Below are positions 12,155-36,355 of a stretch of 64,000 bases of DNA, piece by piece. The DNA is from Siniperca chuatsi (Eukaryota > Chordata > Actinopteri > Centrarchiformes > Sinipercidae). The notes under the pieces were generated by a model. It saw nothing but the letters and a program-made list of their open reading frames with translations. It made no database searches and was not told where the DNA came from. The DNA is taken from contig NC_058052.1 in NCBI RefSeq assembly GCF_020085105.1, positions 19,175,233 to 19,239,232 of the forward strand, given 5' to 3'. The translations under genes and the position numbers were made by a program. Positions within the stretch are counted from its first letter, which is position 1. Each line of letters starts with the position of its first letter.

Positions 12155-12778
12155 AAAAGGAATAATTCAACATTTTGGCGAATATGCTCATTCGCTTTCA
12201 TGCTTTGCTTTCTTGAATCTCTCCAAAGTTAAAAAATACGCCTACCAGCTCTGCTAATTAACACGTCGTGTCTTGTGCACAAATGGCAATGTAAAAACAA
12301 AATGTTGTGGTTTTAGGGGGGGATTATGTGCTGACAAACAGCCAGTGACTTCCCAGAGTTTTGATGTCATAGTGAGGTTGCCAGGCAACCAGCGTATATG
12401 CTGCACATTAGTGCTGGGAAGTTGGATAAACTGATGTTTGTCAAGAAATTGTTACAGCACGAAAAAGACGTTTTCATGTTTGTGTATGTATTAACCAAAC
12501 AAGATACAATGTGTTAATTAGTGAGCTTTAAAGGAGCTGGCAGTTGTATTTTTTTAACTTTAAAAAGAGCCAAGTTGGCTGTTTCCCTGAGCTGGCAGTT
12601 GTATTTTTTTAACTTTAAAAAGAGCCAAGTTGGCTGTTTCCCTGAGCTGCCGGTCTTTATTCTAAGCTCATCGCCTCCTGGCTCCAGCTCTGTACCTAAT
12701 GCACATACATGAGAGCGGTATTGATCTTATCATCTAACTCTCCCAAGGTATTTACCAAAATGTCAAACTATTCCTTTA
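12155..12778. mobile_element. MITE-like teleost repeat with terminal inverted repeats
   Basis: The ends 12156-12178 (aaaggaataattcaacattt...) and 12755-12777 are inverted copies of each other over 23 bp with three mismatches. The inside, read on the minus strand, has the phrases I recall from a very common perciform repeat (gagagttagatgataagatc, gagcttagaataaagaccgg). No coding sequence. It carries an internal 55-bp duplication. Confidence 0.75.
12534..12649 (+). repeat. 55-bp tandem duplication
   Basis: Two exact-looking copies (12534-12588, 12589-12643) plus a short third start, inside the MITE-like element. Confidence 0.9.
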
Positions 12779-13478
12779 ATTTACCCCTCCCCAGATCGTT
12801 ACTCTGTCTCATTGTCACACAGACGCACAGTGCAAAAGGCTGACAGATGTCTGAGCCTGGTTATCCTCTGGCAACATTTCTTCCCTCCGTGTTCACTTAG
12901 TGTGTGTGAATAGGGAACAGGGTTGACGGACGGTACACACCTCAGCATTATATTGCCCCACTGATACCCTCCATGCCTGTATTTGTCCACTAAATCCCCA
13001 ACTGACAATAGCATTATAGTATCCAAAAGGAGTTTGTTATCCCACTGGCCAGACTGTTAATCCCTACTGCTGTTCACCCTTATGTTTGCAGTGTATATCC
13101 ATCTGTATAAAACTGACTTAGAAATGATATGGCACTACTGTGAAGTCTGGCAAAGAGTTTCTATGGTAACAGAGGTCACCATAACAACCCACGGACCATC
13201 AGGTCTTGTTAACATGTTGTCAATTTGTCATAAAAAGGAATGGAAGATCGTGACAGTTTTTTGCCCTTTAAAAAGTATTTTCACATATAGAAAAATAGTC
13301 TTTTATGAGAATTGAGAATTTATGAATTTAATTTGTAAATGAAAATAATATTTCCTTTTAAAGATATTGTAAATTTGTAGATATTAGGAAACGTATGACG
13401 TTCAGTATTATATATAAGCTTGTTAACGGTTACATTAAATGTGCTACAGTATGTGATATACTATTTTGTGTCTTACAG

Positions 13479-13736
13479 ATGTACAGGAACCAAGTAAGAT
13501 GTTTCCTGGGAATGAGTGTTAAGAGGGCTGGAGAGTTCCACTATGAGGACTTCAGGCATGGGTCCAGTCTGCAACTATCTGCTTCAAACAAAAGTTTTCA
13601 TGTGAGAGGAGTCGACCCTTCTGACTTACGCTTGAGTATGAAAAACTCACTTCCTGTCAATCAAAGGGCCAGGAGGTTCTCACTTTCTGACTGTGGTGGA
13701 CCCGTGAACAATGATTCTGCTTCCTGTTTTGTTTGA
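13479..13736 (+). CDS. Candidate alternative ank3 terminal exon, 85 residues
   Basis: After the acceptor ttgtgtcttacag the frame reads MYRNQVRCFLGMSVKRAG and on to SASCFV before TGA. It is in phase 0 with the exons ending at 9437, 9830 and 10282. I do not recognise the sequence. It may be a chance frame in the 3' UTR. Confidence 0.25.
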   Translation: MYRNQVRCFLGMSVKRAGEFHYEDFRHGSSLQLSASNKSFHVRGVDPSDLRLSMKNSLPVNQRARRFSLSDCGGPVNNDSASCFV

Positions 13737-15060
13737 AACAATATGTGCCATCAGTCCGCTGGTGTTGTGAGAGCTTTTTGAGGAGCATCGTTTGTTGTGA
13801 AAACGAAAAAGACTCCCTTACTGACAACCACAGAGGTGCAACTGTGACCAAAGATGGCACAAGAGCTCAATCCACATGGTGGGTGGAAATAATGAAGTAG
13901 ACACAATAACACAAAAAAATCTAATGGAACACTTCTAATCCAACTTCAACACTCGCCTTATAGTTTTTTCTTGAACCCATTGTTGTCAGGATGTAAATTG
14001 TTTTGGATTTTTTTTCTTCCTTTTTAAAACTTAGACTAACACAAAAGCTTTTTTCTGTATATAAAATTACAATGTGTAAAATTCTTAAAAAAGGGTAAGT
14101 TTCTGGTTGAGAACGCACTGAAGAGATTAACCTTTTCAAGTGCTTTCAAAATTTATTGAAACGGTTCCCCTTTTTAAGATTTGAGTGTAACTTCACAGGT
14201 TCTTGTATAATTAATTATTAGAGCAGGTATAATGTTTGTACATGAAGAAAAAAGCTGGTTTGATTTTAACAGAGGAAATTTCCAGAAAATCAAATTTCAG
14301 TAATTCCCAAAGTGGGAATGGATCTAATCCTACAAAAAGCAGCCTTTCAGAGTTCTCATATTTTCATGCATGCTGTTCACATTATTTTAAGTACAATTTT
14401 TACAAGTTTGCAAACACTGTATTCAAATGACAAATAAAACCCTTTATCTGTGTACACATATAGCCCTAACATTTGTCACCAATTTTATATTTTAAATTTA
14501 AAAAGGATACCATTAAAACATTTATCATGTTTGGGGTGAGGATGAAAAAAAGTTCTATAGCTTCTTGGGGGTGTGGTGTCTTGTCTGTTTATGTAAAACC
14601 GGAGGGCAGCTTCTGCTACAAGAAGGAAATAATCTGAATGTAAATGCTAGTAGGCTGACTCGCTGTAAAATTATAACTGTATTGTGCGTATTGGCTATAA
14701 GGTGTAGGAGTCTCTGTACACTGTTAGACTGTTTGTAATCATTTTAGCAGTGTGTCAATTTGGTTTTCTAACGGCTGCTGTGATATTTAAGGAAAACGGG
14801 GGCATTTCATTTTGGATTTTTTGGTGAAGTATTTCCTTAATTTAAAACCTACTCACATTAAGGACACATAAAGACATTATTTGATTGTAGCTCTAAATAG
14901 CATATTGTATGACAAAAACACTGGATGGTCAAAAACAATTATTTAAGCATTAAATAAATTGTGTTTAACTCTGAAACTGTGTGATCTTTTTAGGCTTGAG
15001 AGTCTGTATATGCAGTGTCGAATAGAATTGTTTTCACTAGGTCATTGGCAAAATTTTATT

Positions 15061-16674
15061 TTACATTACATTAGGAATTATCTTTGTATTGGTTTTCATT
15101 AGATGCCCATGTAGTTCAAGTGTGGTGTTCTACTGGTGCAATGGCTCAGTATGCTGATGTCTATGCTGTGGACATGAAAACAATGTAACTTTTTGGGGGG
15201 GGAAGGGGGTTTAAAGGAAGTCAGGTAGGGTGCTGTACCACATCCCCTTATACTACTATGTCAATCAGAGGGTAGAAGATCCTTTGATATGGTTGAACTA
15301 TCAATTTTGTCAATTTTGTTTGATATGTGTTTTCACCTGAGCAGATTTTTTGATGTACAATTCTTACTAACAGAGTAAAGCCATTGAAATGTAACTATTC
15401 TAGCACTTTGGTTATTCAAGGTCTTTTAGAGGCTATAGCAGCAATGATGCCACCACAAATGTTTCAGATGTCTTTAAAAAAAATCTACCTAAAAATAAAA
15501 AAATAAAAATGCATTGATTTCGCAGTACAACTGTTTCTGTTCTTGTCTTTGTGTCCTTGAACAATTTTTATTATGTAAGTAATGTAATGGCAACACCGCC
15601 TTTCAACCATAGTTATGTGCTTCTTCCCCACCAAAGTGTCCTTGAGCAAAAATCTCCAGGGCTGCCTGTTTATATGCTTGGAACACCTTGCCGAGCCAGG
15701 CAACACAAGTTCCCCATGAGGATACTGCTGATTTCTGTCGAAACAGTAATTAATAGACTGCATTTATATAGCACTTTTATCCAAAGCACTTTATAGTTTG
15801 CCTCTCATTCACCCATTCACTCACACGCCGATGGCAGCGAGCTACCATGTGAGGTGCTGGCCTAACCATTGGGAGCAATTGGGATCAGCACCTTGCCCAA
15901 GGACACTTCGACATGTGGACAGGAGGAGCCACTGATCAGTGGACAATCAGCTCTACCTCCTGAGCCACAGCCATCCCATGATGAATGATAAAATGGAATA
16001 ATTATTTCAAAGCATTCCCACCAAGTATTGCCTCTTATATGTATGATGTATTAACATTAGCCCACTTTAAGTGGATATGTTATGCAGATGATGACGAATT
16101 TGTAGTTACTAATAAAATATTAATGGGCCTACTAATGGTACTTAGAGGTAGAAAACAATAGAGAAATGCTCTGCTACCTACTTATTTATTATAGGCCTAT
16201 ATATTATGTGGCCATGGAGTCATGGAAAGAGTATCCCTCTTATGGGCCCCAGGGCAAACATGATCTGTGGGCACCTATTGACCCCGTCTTTTTCTACTTT
16301 GATTAAATACAAATGTAGGCTATTTAGGAATATCCAGCATGCAAATGCTGACAGGAGACAGGGCCCCTCTAAAAGACAGGTAGACAAGACTAATGATACA
16401 GGACACACTTTAGTGCTCTTATTGTGCTTTAGGGTCTGGGGTCCCGGATCAGTTGCCCACTTTGCTCGGTTGGAAATCCAGTATTTGATGGAGTTGATAA
16501 AGATGTATCAAAGGTTCCAGTTTCATTTGTCAAGGATGCATTGGGCGGTACTGGAGACATCCTGATGGTGGCGCTAAGCCGACAAGCGTGAGCAAGGTCA
16601 CACGGTGTTCCATTCTGCTGTCTGCGCTCCTCAAACGCTGCAGCTGCCGTCATCTTCCACACTGTCGCACAGCC
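15061..16674. other. Space between ank3 and ccdc6
   Basis: Holds a dispersed repeat at 15756-15976, a G-rich run at 15196-15212, and from about 16560 the GC-richer ccdc6 promoter and 5' UTR. Nothing else recognisable. Confidence 0.6.
15756..15976 (+). repeat. Dispersed teleost repeat (tttatatagcacttttatcc)
   Basis: Begins gactgcatttatatagcac and contains caaggacacttcgacatgtg and ctacctcctgagccacagcc, phrases I recall from a repeat very widespread in fish genomes. No frame of interest. Confidence 0.7.
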
Positions 16675-28759
<12,085 letters not shown>

Positions 28760-29830
28760 CGCAACACACATTCTCTCTTTGCGCGTGAGCGCGCCCACTG
28801 AATGCCACGACGCTACCGCAACAGCAGCTTCCATCATTACCAGCTCTGGAAGTCAAGTTTCTTACTCTTTACCAAGTCCACAAAAGAAGCAGCTTCAAAA
28901 GTTTTAGAGGGGAAAGAAACAAGACGGCGGCTAACCCTCAATGAAGCTAGCCGCCTGCCAAATCCACATGTGGCGTTACTTTACTCTTAAAAGGAATGGA
29001 TGGACTGAAAAATAATTGCTTCTGGGATTTGTAGGCCAATTATCTGTTCCACCTTCTGTCTTGTACATGTTATGTTTTTTTTTCTTTGCTTGGGACTTTA
29101 GCTGGTTGGAATTGTTGTTGTGGCGCTTCTAAGATAGCACAAACAGCACATACAGTATGTTTCATGGTGGTGTTTTCAGTTGGATGTTTGCATTGAAGGA
29201 TGGATGGATAGAGAAATTGATGAATTGATAGATGGATGTGGTCGATTCTTTTCATGCCTATAATATGACACTCAATTGCAGTAATGTCCTCCACTCCCCC
29301 CACCCCCTTTGTCTCTGAGGCAGTGCCAGCTATTCACCCTGACCCCAAGCTCAAAATAGCTTTGATTAGGTCAACAAGAGGTGTCATAGAAGACTGCTGG
29401 AGGATTCTCCATTATAGGGCATTGATCAAACAAAGCTTGCGCCATAGTTATATTAGTTTCTGAAAGCATTCAAGGCTCTGCTGCTCTTCAGTTAAAATGA
29501 AAAGGAAAATAAGCATCAAGGATGGACACTGGTACATAAACCACAGATAAATGTCGCCTTTTGAGGTGTTTAAAAATGTAGTCTGAGGTGTTAAAACTTA
29601 GTCATGTACTCAGTCTCTTCTCTGCTCTTCTGTCTTTCTCTCTTTCTCTGGTGTATTTCTGAAAGCTTCTATCATCCTTGTGGATAATCCTCATCAGAAA
29701 AAGGAAAAAAAAAACATAATGCTCTTTACACTAAATATACATACTGCTAAAACATTCTAAATGAATGGTACTGTTGAACTAAATTTCTATGTATGATTAA
29801 AGCTCTTGAGATGACAACTTCTGTTTTTAA
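28760..29830 (+). other. ccdc6 3' UTR
   Basis: Non-coding sequence after the stop with a possible poly(A) signal ATTAAA at 29796-29801; AATAAA at 30095-30100 is an alternative. The end is inferred from these signals only. Confidence 0.5.
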
Positions 29831-30317
29831 TTGTCAGTTTTTATGGATAGCATTTGCTACTCATTTGTATGATAGTTTAACATTAATAAGCAAACTTTGT
29901 GGATTTCAGAACTGTTGCAAATAATCAGTCTGTTCTTTGTGATCATTGTTTTCTTGACAGGAGATATGATGCTCATGCTGAATTTAGACAGATCGGTCTC
30001 TTTGTGTATTTAACTTCACAAGAATGTTTCCTTGTGGAAATCATGAGGTCCCACCAAACCCCTAGAGTAGTTGATGTAAAATGTTTGTGCCTTAAATAAA
30101 TATGCACCATCAAAGCTCACCCCATCTTGGAAGGCAAAAATGGTCAATACATAAAAATCCCTGTTCAACACATTTAGTGAGGTGCTGCATGTGCACAGAG
30201 TTTAACCTCCAGCATAATAGGGAAATGATGCATTTCTCATATCAAACTGATTTTTCAGGCTTCTCTACACTTCTGCACTGGTAAGATTAAGGGTAGGTTG
30301 ATGTCTGACTGAAATAA

Positions 30318-30663
30318 TAGATTGCCATGAAATTTGCTAAAGATTTTCAAGGTCCTGTGAGGATAAAATCTATTTATTGAAGTGATCCCCTTACTTCTTC
30401 AAGGCTCATCAGCATGTCAAAATTTTCACTAATTCAGTGAAATATTTCAACATTCATGGTTCCCCCAGACGATGCTGTACTTTTTGTTCAGTGCTAATGG
30501 TAAATGCAAATGGTAGCATGCAAATTCTCAAAAATAAGATGAACATAGTAAACATTATACCTGCTAAACATCAGCATATCAGCATGTTTATGTGGCCATT
30601 TAGCTCAAAGAACTGCTGTGCCAAGTACAGCCTTACAGAGCTGCTACCATGGCTGTGTGGACT
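30318..30663 (+). repeat. Dispersed teleost repeat (catgctaa / cagcatg type)
   Basis: Contains attgccatgaaatttg, cactaattcagtgaaatatt, aacatcagcatatcagcatg and tttagctcaaagaactgctg, phrases I recall from a very common fish repeat. Degenerate, no frame. Confidence 0.65.
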
Positions 30664-31524
30664 CTTTGTTCAACTCGCGTTGTTAAAATTAGGTGGACAG
30701 GTGAGCAGTGAGCGAGGAGCTCGAACCTGCAGCCAGAGTTTGGGACTGACAACCATATTTACTAAAAATTGTGAGTTACTTTTATTTAGTTTTTGGTGAC
30801 TAAAGCTAGACAAAAACTAGTAAAATAATTTTAAGTATAATAAATATAATTATTTATTATAATTAAATAATTATTTTCTTCAAGAGCAAAACAAAACCAC
30901 ATCAAATTTTTAAAAACTATTCCATGAACCAGTGCAAATTCCAGCTTCTCAAAGTGGGAAAGTAATGTTAGTGCAGAAAAGGACAACAACAAATACACCA
31001 GTTTGGATAGAAACTTGTAATTGTATACTGTTAACTTGGATTTTACTGTTTGGAAGTAAGAAGCTTTTCAGTTTCTGTTTTTGCCAATATTAAATGCTAC
31101 AATATATACACTACTTGCTGTATATCATTAAGGTGTATGTAAATCAGTGGTTAGCAACATGTTTCATATTTGGATTCCATATTAATAACAAATCACGACA
31201 AGATTACTAAAAGTGTATTTCACTCTGCATTTCCTACTTCCAGGCCAGTGACGTTTGACCCCTCAAATCATCAGTTCACCTTAGACCACAGCAAGTTGAC
31301 TTTACGGTCTGTTGCCAGGGCCAACTAGGTGGAGTACGTCTGCACCGCAACCATGTTTCATGTATTTCTTGGATAGTGATTTTCAGGATGCTGAAACACG
31401 GTAAACATGACAACAACATAACATAAAAATTTTATTATAAATCATGGGGTATGATGAACAAAACCCTGCCTTTCACCCATGGTCATTTGTTATGTGGCCT
31501 TGGTGTGCTACAATGAATTTGTTA

Positions 31525-31630
31525 AAATCAATCCAGTATTTGTTGAGTTATTTCAGTATGGACCAAAGTGGTAGACCGATCAACCACCACACAGACATTG
31601 CCGTACCTACAGTAGAGCCATGCTGCTAGA
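31525..31630 (+). repeat. Fragment related to the same dispersed repeat family
   Basis: tttgttgagttatttcagta, ggaccaaagtggtagacc and the ending agccatgctgctag match, as I recall, the end of the same fish repeat family seen at 30318. Confidence 0.55.
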
Positions 31631-34600
31631 ACAGCTAAATACTGAAATATAGAATCAGTTATTCTTGGATGTTAATCTATTGTAATACAACTACATTATG
31701 TGATAAGCATCTTACACATAGATGCTCCATTGACTCTTGATTCTGTGCCAGTAGTATCTAACTTCCATTTCCTAGTCTATGTTGGTTTCAACCGGTTCAA
31801 ACTGGCTGAAGATCCGAGGAGTGTTTTCCACAAATCAATCATTCCAGGCTCATTTAACATTGTAAACCTTGTGGGTGCAATAACCTGTGGTGGGAGGAGA
31901 ACAGGGCAAGGATGACAGCCTACGCAGCACATTAGGCTTTCTTTATTCACAAATACGGCCAGTTCAAACTCACCAGAATCAAAACATGCACCCATCATAA
32001 GAGTGACATGAGTATATCTTTCCCCAAAGACTTGCTGAGAGTTCTGATACAACTAAAGTGTATCCTGTGTTTTTCTACCATGTTGCAGTGTTCTCTCTTG
32101 CTGCTGAGGCCAGCAACCTGAACTAATCCAAGCAGGAATATGGACAGGAGGCTCAGGGTGGCCATGCTGGGTGCTAAAAGTGGCCTTTCACCTCTGCAGC
32201 TTTATAGAGCTAGATGGCCGAACCAAGAGACATCTATCCAGACTGCAGGGTGGCTCTGTATGTTTACACCAGCCAGACCTCTTACGGAAAAGAACAGCAG
32301 GCTGCTGTTTCTCAGGTGTCACAAAAGTGCCAGAGAAAAAGAAAAGATACTTTTAAATGTCAGAATATCAGGTCAGCTTATGTAAACTGCTGGCAAGTTT
32401 GTGTGTATTTACTAATGGGCTGTTGAGTGTGGATAAGTAATGTGAGCTCTGCAGCTAAGGCAGAAGTAAGCAATAAATATGTCTTGATGGGACTATGTTC
32501 ATAACAAGATGATTTTTCTACTAACAAGGTGAATATACATTGCTCAACCCTGACAACCCTCACAATGTTTGATCATGAGAAATGTTCATGTTTTTTATCT
32601 CACTAATTGCAATTGAATTGTAAAATTATGGCAGGCAAAATTATGACCAAAAAGAGTCGCAGGTCCACAAAAACAGGATTTTAGGAATATACTTAACTAT
32701 TTTACAAGGGTTAATATTTAATTGTGTTGAAAGTTACAATCATTGCAATATATTGTGTCATATGTCACATAAATTGCATGTAATATTCTATCACATAGAC
32801 CATTGGCTTTCCAGTTATAGATGTGGTTATACACGTTAATAAAAGGTATATCTATATATTACTATATAAAGTAAATATATAGAACAGTTTTGAGTTCTGC
32901 CAGCAAGTTATGAGTTAAACCTACTATGTGCAATATATTGAACCAAATGTTTGGATAAACAGTATCAAAAACCTTAGAGGGATTCACAGAGTGCAGCACA
33001 CTGTTGCTCTTTATCAAGTCTAAACAACAACTGTGGCTGGAGGATATTACTGACCTCCAGGAAGGCACGGAGTTGGGAGTTTACCGGTAAATCTGGGATT
33101 TTAGACGTCTTACATATGTTGAATTGTCAGCTTTGATATTGTACATAGATTAGCTGTCAAATAGATCACATGATGAGATTAGTGTGGCAGCAGTGTGGAG
33201 GTTTTAGTAAATTCCAGCCTCTGGTGTCATTACCACTGCAACTTGAAAAGGAGGGTCGATATATCAAGATTACAAACCCTTAAACTTAAAATTTAAGAGT
33301 CACTACTACTTTTCTAACCCAGTAGAATTAGTGGTCCATAAACAGAATCTGGAAATGTGTCAATAAATGTATTGAATAACTGAAATTCAGCAACAATTTT
33401 GATTCTAGGATCAGTCACTAGTGTTAATAGTGTATTATAGCCGCTCTGTAATCGACTCCTCACCTCCCACAGATTTACACATTGCCCCCCACATGCACTA
33501 TATCTGGTTAAAACTGGTCTGAGGCAACATGTCAATGTAATGCCAGTGTAGAGTACAATTAACTGTGCCTGCCTTGTTCTTTTTTCACTTTTTTCACAAT
33601 TTTTCAGGCAGAAGGGGATTTTCAAGCTTAAATCTTTTCTGTAAGACCCTTCCTGGCAGCAGACCTCAGCTATGGGAAAAAGTATCAAAGTTCCTGAAGA
33701 ATTTTTGGTGCATTCAGTGTGAAAACCAGTTTCACCTCTGGTCTGCTCTCTTCATCCCTCCTCCGTTCTTACTGTGCTCCCCATCCTTTCATCTTTCATG
33801 TCCACTTTTCTTTCAGTTCTTCTTTCCCATCTACTCCCCTCCTCTGCTTTTTTCTACTGACTTGGTTCAACAGTGTTTTTGACCTGAGGTTATGGGAATG
33901 GGTACAATCACATGGTGATATAATTGTATGATGCAGCTGCAGTGTGACTAAGAGCAACTCTTCTCTCTGCTCTCACACCACAGTATGAATGCATGTAATT
34001 ACCAAACACAAAACAGGAAAGAATATTTATCAGTAACCGACTGTGGGCCTGTTTTCATTTAAATGGAATTCAAAATGTGTGTTTCATGTGTGTTTCTCTT
34101 GTTGTTGGAGCCAAATAAACTCCACCACCTTATATAGATCTTAATAAAAATTTGAAATGAAATTACAAAGTTGAACAATATAAATAAATTCAAGCTATTC
34201 TGTCAGGTCATAGGCCCATGATTCACCCTTTCTTTGGCTACATCTATTTTATTTTACCACTCTGTGTTAATGTAGGCCTACTCTTCATAGGTCACTGAAG
34301 TATTCCTATAATATTCATGAATGAACTCTATCTTCCCTCCTGTAAGATTCCCTTCAGGCTATTTTTAACTCATGGTAGCTGCATGGCAGACTGTCTACAT
34401 GTTCCTGCCTATTTGTGTATTACTCATATTCGTTAAGGTTTAATCAAACTCATGTTATTTTGTAATGATAGGAAGGCCAATTAAGATTTGATTCAAGAGT
34501 TTTGTGCATGTATTGCTTTAATCAGTGCACAACATGAAGAGGACTCCAGGCATTGCGCCCTGCTGGTGTAGTGTGGTGGTGTTATTACCATCCATCAACC

Positions 34601-35000
34601 GGTTCAGACTGGACTGATGGCAATATTAACAATGTTCCTGGAAAGAAGTACACCCACCCCCCATTTTTCCTTAGCACATGAACCCCCAACTATCACCTTG
34701 ACCAGGCAAAAGTATATTTAGATTAGCTAATAAAGCAGAGTGGGTTATGTTTATATAATTTTTCTAATTATTATTTTAACTTTGTCAATTGCTTCATAAA
34801 AAGAATCTGAATTGTGTTGTACGGCCCGGAAACCGGAATCAGGTAAACATTTTTGTGTTTGTGTATGTGCGTGTGTGTGAGTTTTCAGTTACATACAATT
34901 TCAGATGTAGCCTATAGGAAATAAAACGTATGTAGTATGACCCATAAACCCACAGCCGTCTCATCTCTGAGCGGAGAGACAAGATTAGTTCTCTGTCTGC
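31631..35000. other. Space upstream of slc16a9
   Basis: A+T-rich sequence with only short chance frames. No domain, RNA gene or clear repeat recognised. Confidence 0.5.
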
Positions 35001-35348
35001 TGTGCGCTACAGGCGCGTAAGAGGAAGCAGCGCCTTTCTCCCAGTTGCTGCTTTCAAGCTGCTGCTGCTGGACCAGCAAGAACAGCTTTGAACCGGTTTT
35101 GTCGCCGGCTACAAAGCAGTATGAAACGGATGCACTATGCGCATTGTTGATGCAGAGTGCGCGCTTAACACACGATCATCACAGATTCCAGCTCAGTCAG
35201 TCAGACCCCCATGTACGAGGGTTTCTTCTGTATGTCATTTGTAGTGATTCTGTAAAAGGGATTTTAATATTGAAAACATCCTACATGGAAAGTTCCCGTA
35301 GAATGCGCAGCTCTGCAGGGTCCTGCTGTTATTTTTGTAAATCCTGAG
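35000..35348 (+). promoter_or_regulatory. slc16a9: Probable first non-coding exon and promoter zone of slc16a9
   Basis: A locally GC-richer stretch ends in a consensus donor (cctgag/gtgagt after 35348). It is the best candidate for the 5' UTR exon of slc16a9, about 0.8 kb before the coding start. Its 5' end cannot be placed. Confidence 0.45.
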
Positions 35349-35841
35349 GTGAGTGACGTTTTGTTTTTAACAAAAATATCAAGCACAATGTACCTGTGTT
35401 TGTATTGAAGTAATATGATAACATGTGGTGAGAAAATACTGTTATTTTTGTTAGTGACTATAGAGAAGATGATATTTGAATCAGTCATTAGCCCATGGGC
35501 ATATAGTGATTTTCTTCACGATATTATTGTCTTATAAAAGCAGCATATTTACTGTCAACATGCTGTAAGTCTGCTTTGTAAGCAAAGAAATCTGAGCAGC
35601 TTTGCACCAACTTTTCCCCCACTAAGAAGCCTCATTGTAAAAGTGTGACCAAAGGGGTTTAATGGTGCTGCAGTGATGTATAAAGTTGCTCTGGGCTACA
35701 AGTTATTAATAATAAAGGTCTGAAAAACTTAGGTCAGTACAGGAGACAAGCCTCTCCCATTCGTCTACCAAGGATCAGATCAAGATCAGGATGGGGGGCA
35801 CAAAGCACTGCAGTTTTCTCTTCACTTTCTCCTCCTCCAAG

Positions 35842-35884
35842 GTGTGGTTATAGAGACAAGAACAAAAGGGGCAGTTGTGCATGG
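35842..35884 (+). other. Possible small 5' UTR exon of slc16a9 with upstream ATG
   Basis: A strong pyrimidine-tract acceptor (tctcctcctccaag) and a strong donor (atgg/gtaagt) bound 43 nt. Spliced to 36098 it would create an upstream reading frame of nine residues ending at 36123. Confidence 0.35.
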
Positions 35885-36097
35885 GTAAGTTGCAGTCAGT
35901 CAGTGTTCAGGACCTCACACAGGTGACCTGCCTGTTTGCCCAGGTCAAGAGCTGCAGCAACCTTCACTACAACAAGGCGTTGCAGAAGTGTATATTTTGG
36001 ACCAGTAGGACCAGTTTTAAAATACTGTCATGTCATCTTTTGAAATATTTTGCTGTCAAACTTACGACTGCATTGTTTGTTGTTTTGTCCCTCCCAG

Positions 36098-36355
36098 GAA
36101 CCCCTCCTCTGTCAAAGCTGTAGCAGATCCCAGAGGGCGGCAGTAACATCAGCACCATGGCTCCATCTGCTAAAGTGCTGGACGGAGGCTGGGGATGGGC
36201 GATTGTTGTGGCCTCCTTCATGGCCCAGCTCCTGGCCTATGGATCACCCCAGTCGGTGGGCGTCCTGTACCCCGAGTGGCTGCATGCCTTCCAGGAGGGT
36301 AAAGGCATGACGGCCTGGGTGGGCTCCCTTGTGGCTGGAGTGGGACTAATAGCCA
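36098..36355 (+). CDS. slc16a9: slc16a9 first coding exon (CDS from 36157)
   Basis: Acceptor gtccctcccag; 59 nt of 5' UTR, then ATG at 36157. Encodes TM1 with [13 protein letters not shown] and TM2 [12 protein letters not shown]. Phase 1 out (a/gtgagt). Confidence 0.95.

Larger units (their letters stand above)
11738..15060 (+). other. ank3 3' UTR and downstream sequence
   Basis: Mostly A+T-rich non-coding sequence. Possible poly(A) signals AATAAA lie at 14433-14438 and 14953-14958. It contains the inverted-repeat element at 12155-12778 and a candidate alternative terminal frame at 13479-13736. The true 3' end is not visible. Confidence 0.55.

Noticed and set aside
16206..16565. 119-codon + strand frame before ccdc6
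   Set aside because: No recognised domain, no splice support, lies in the promoter area; chance frame.
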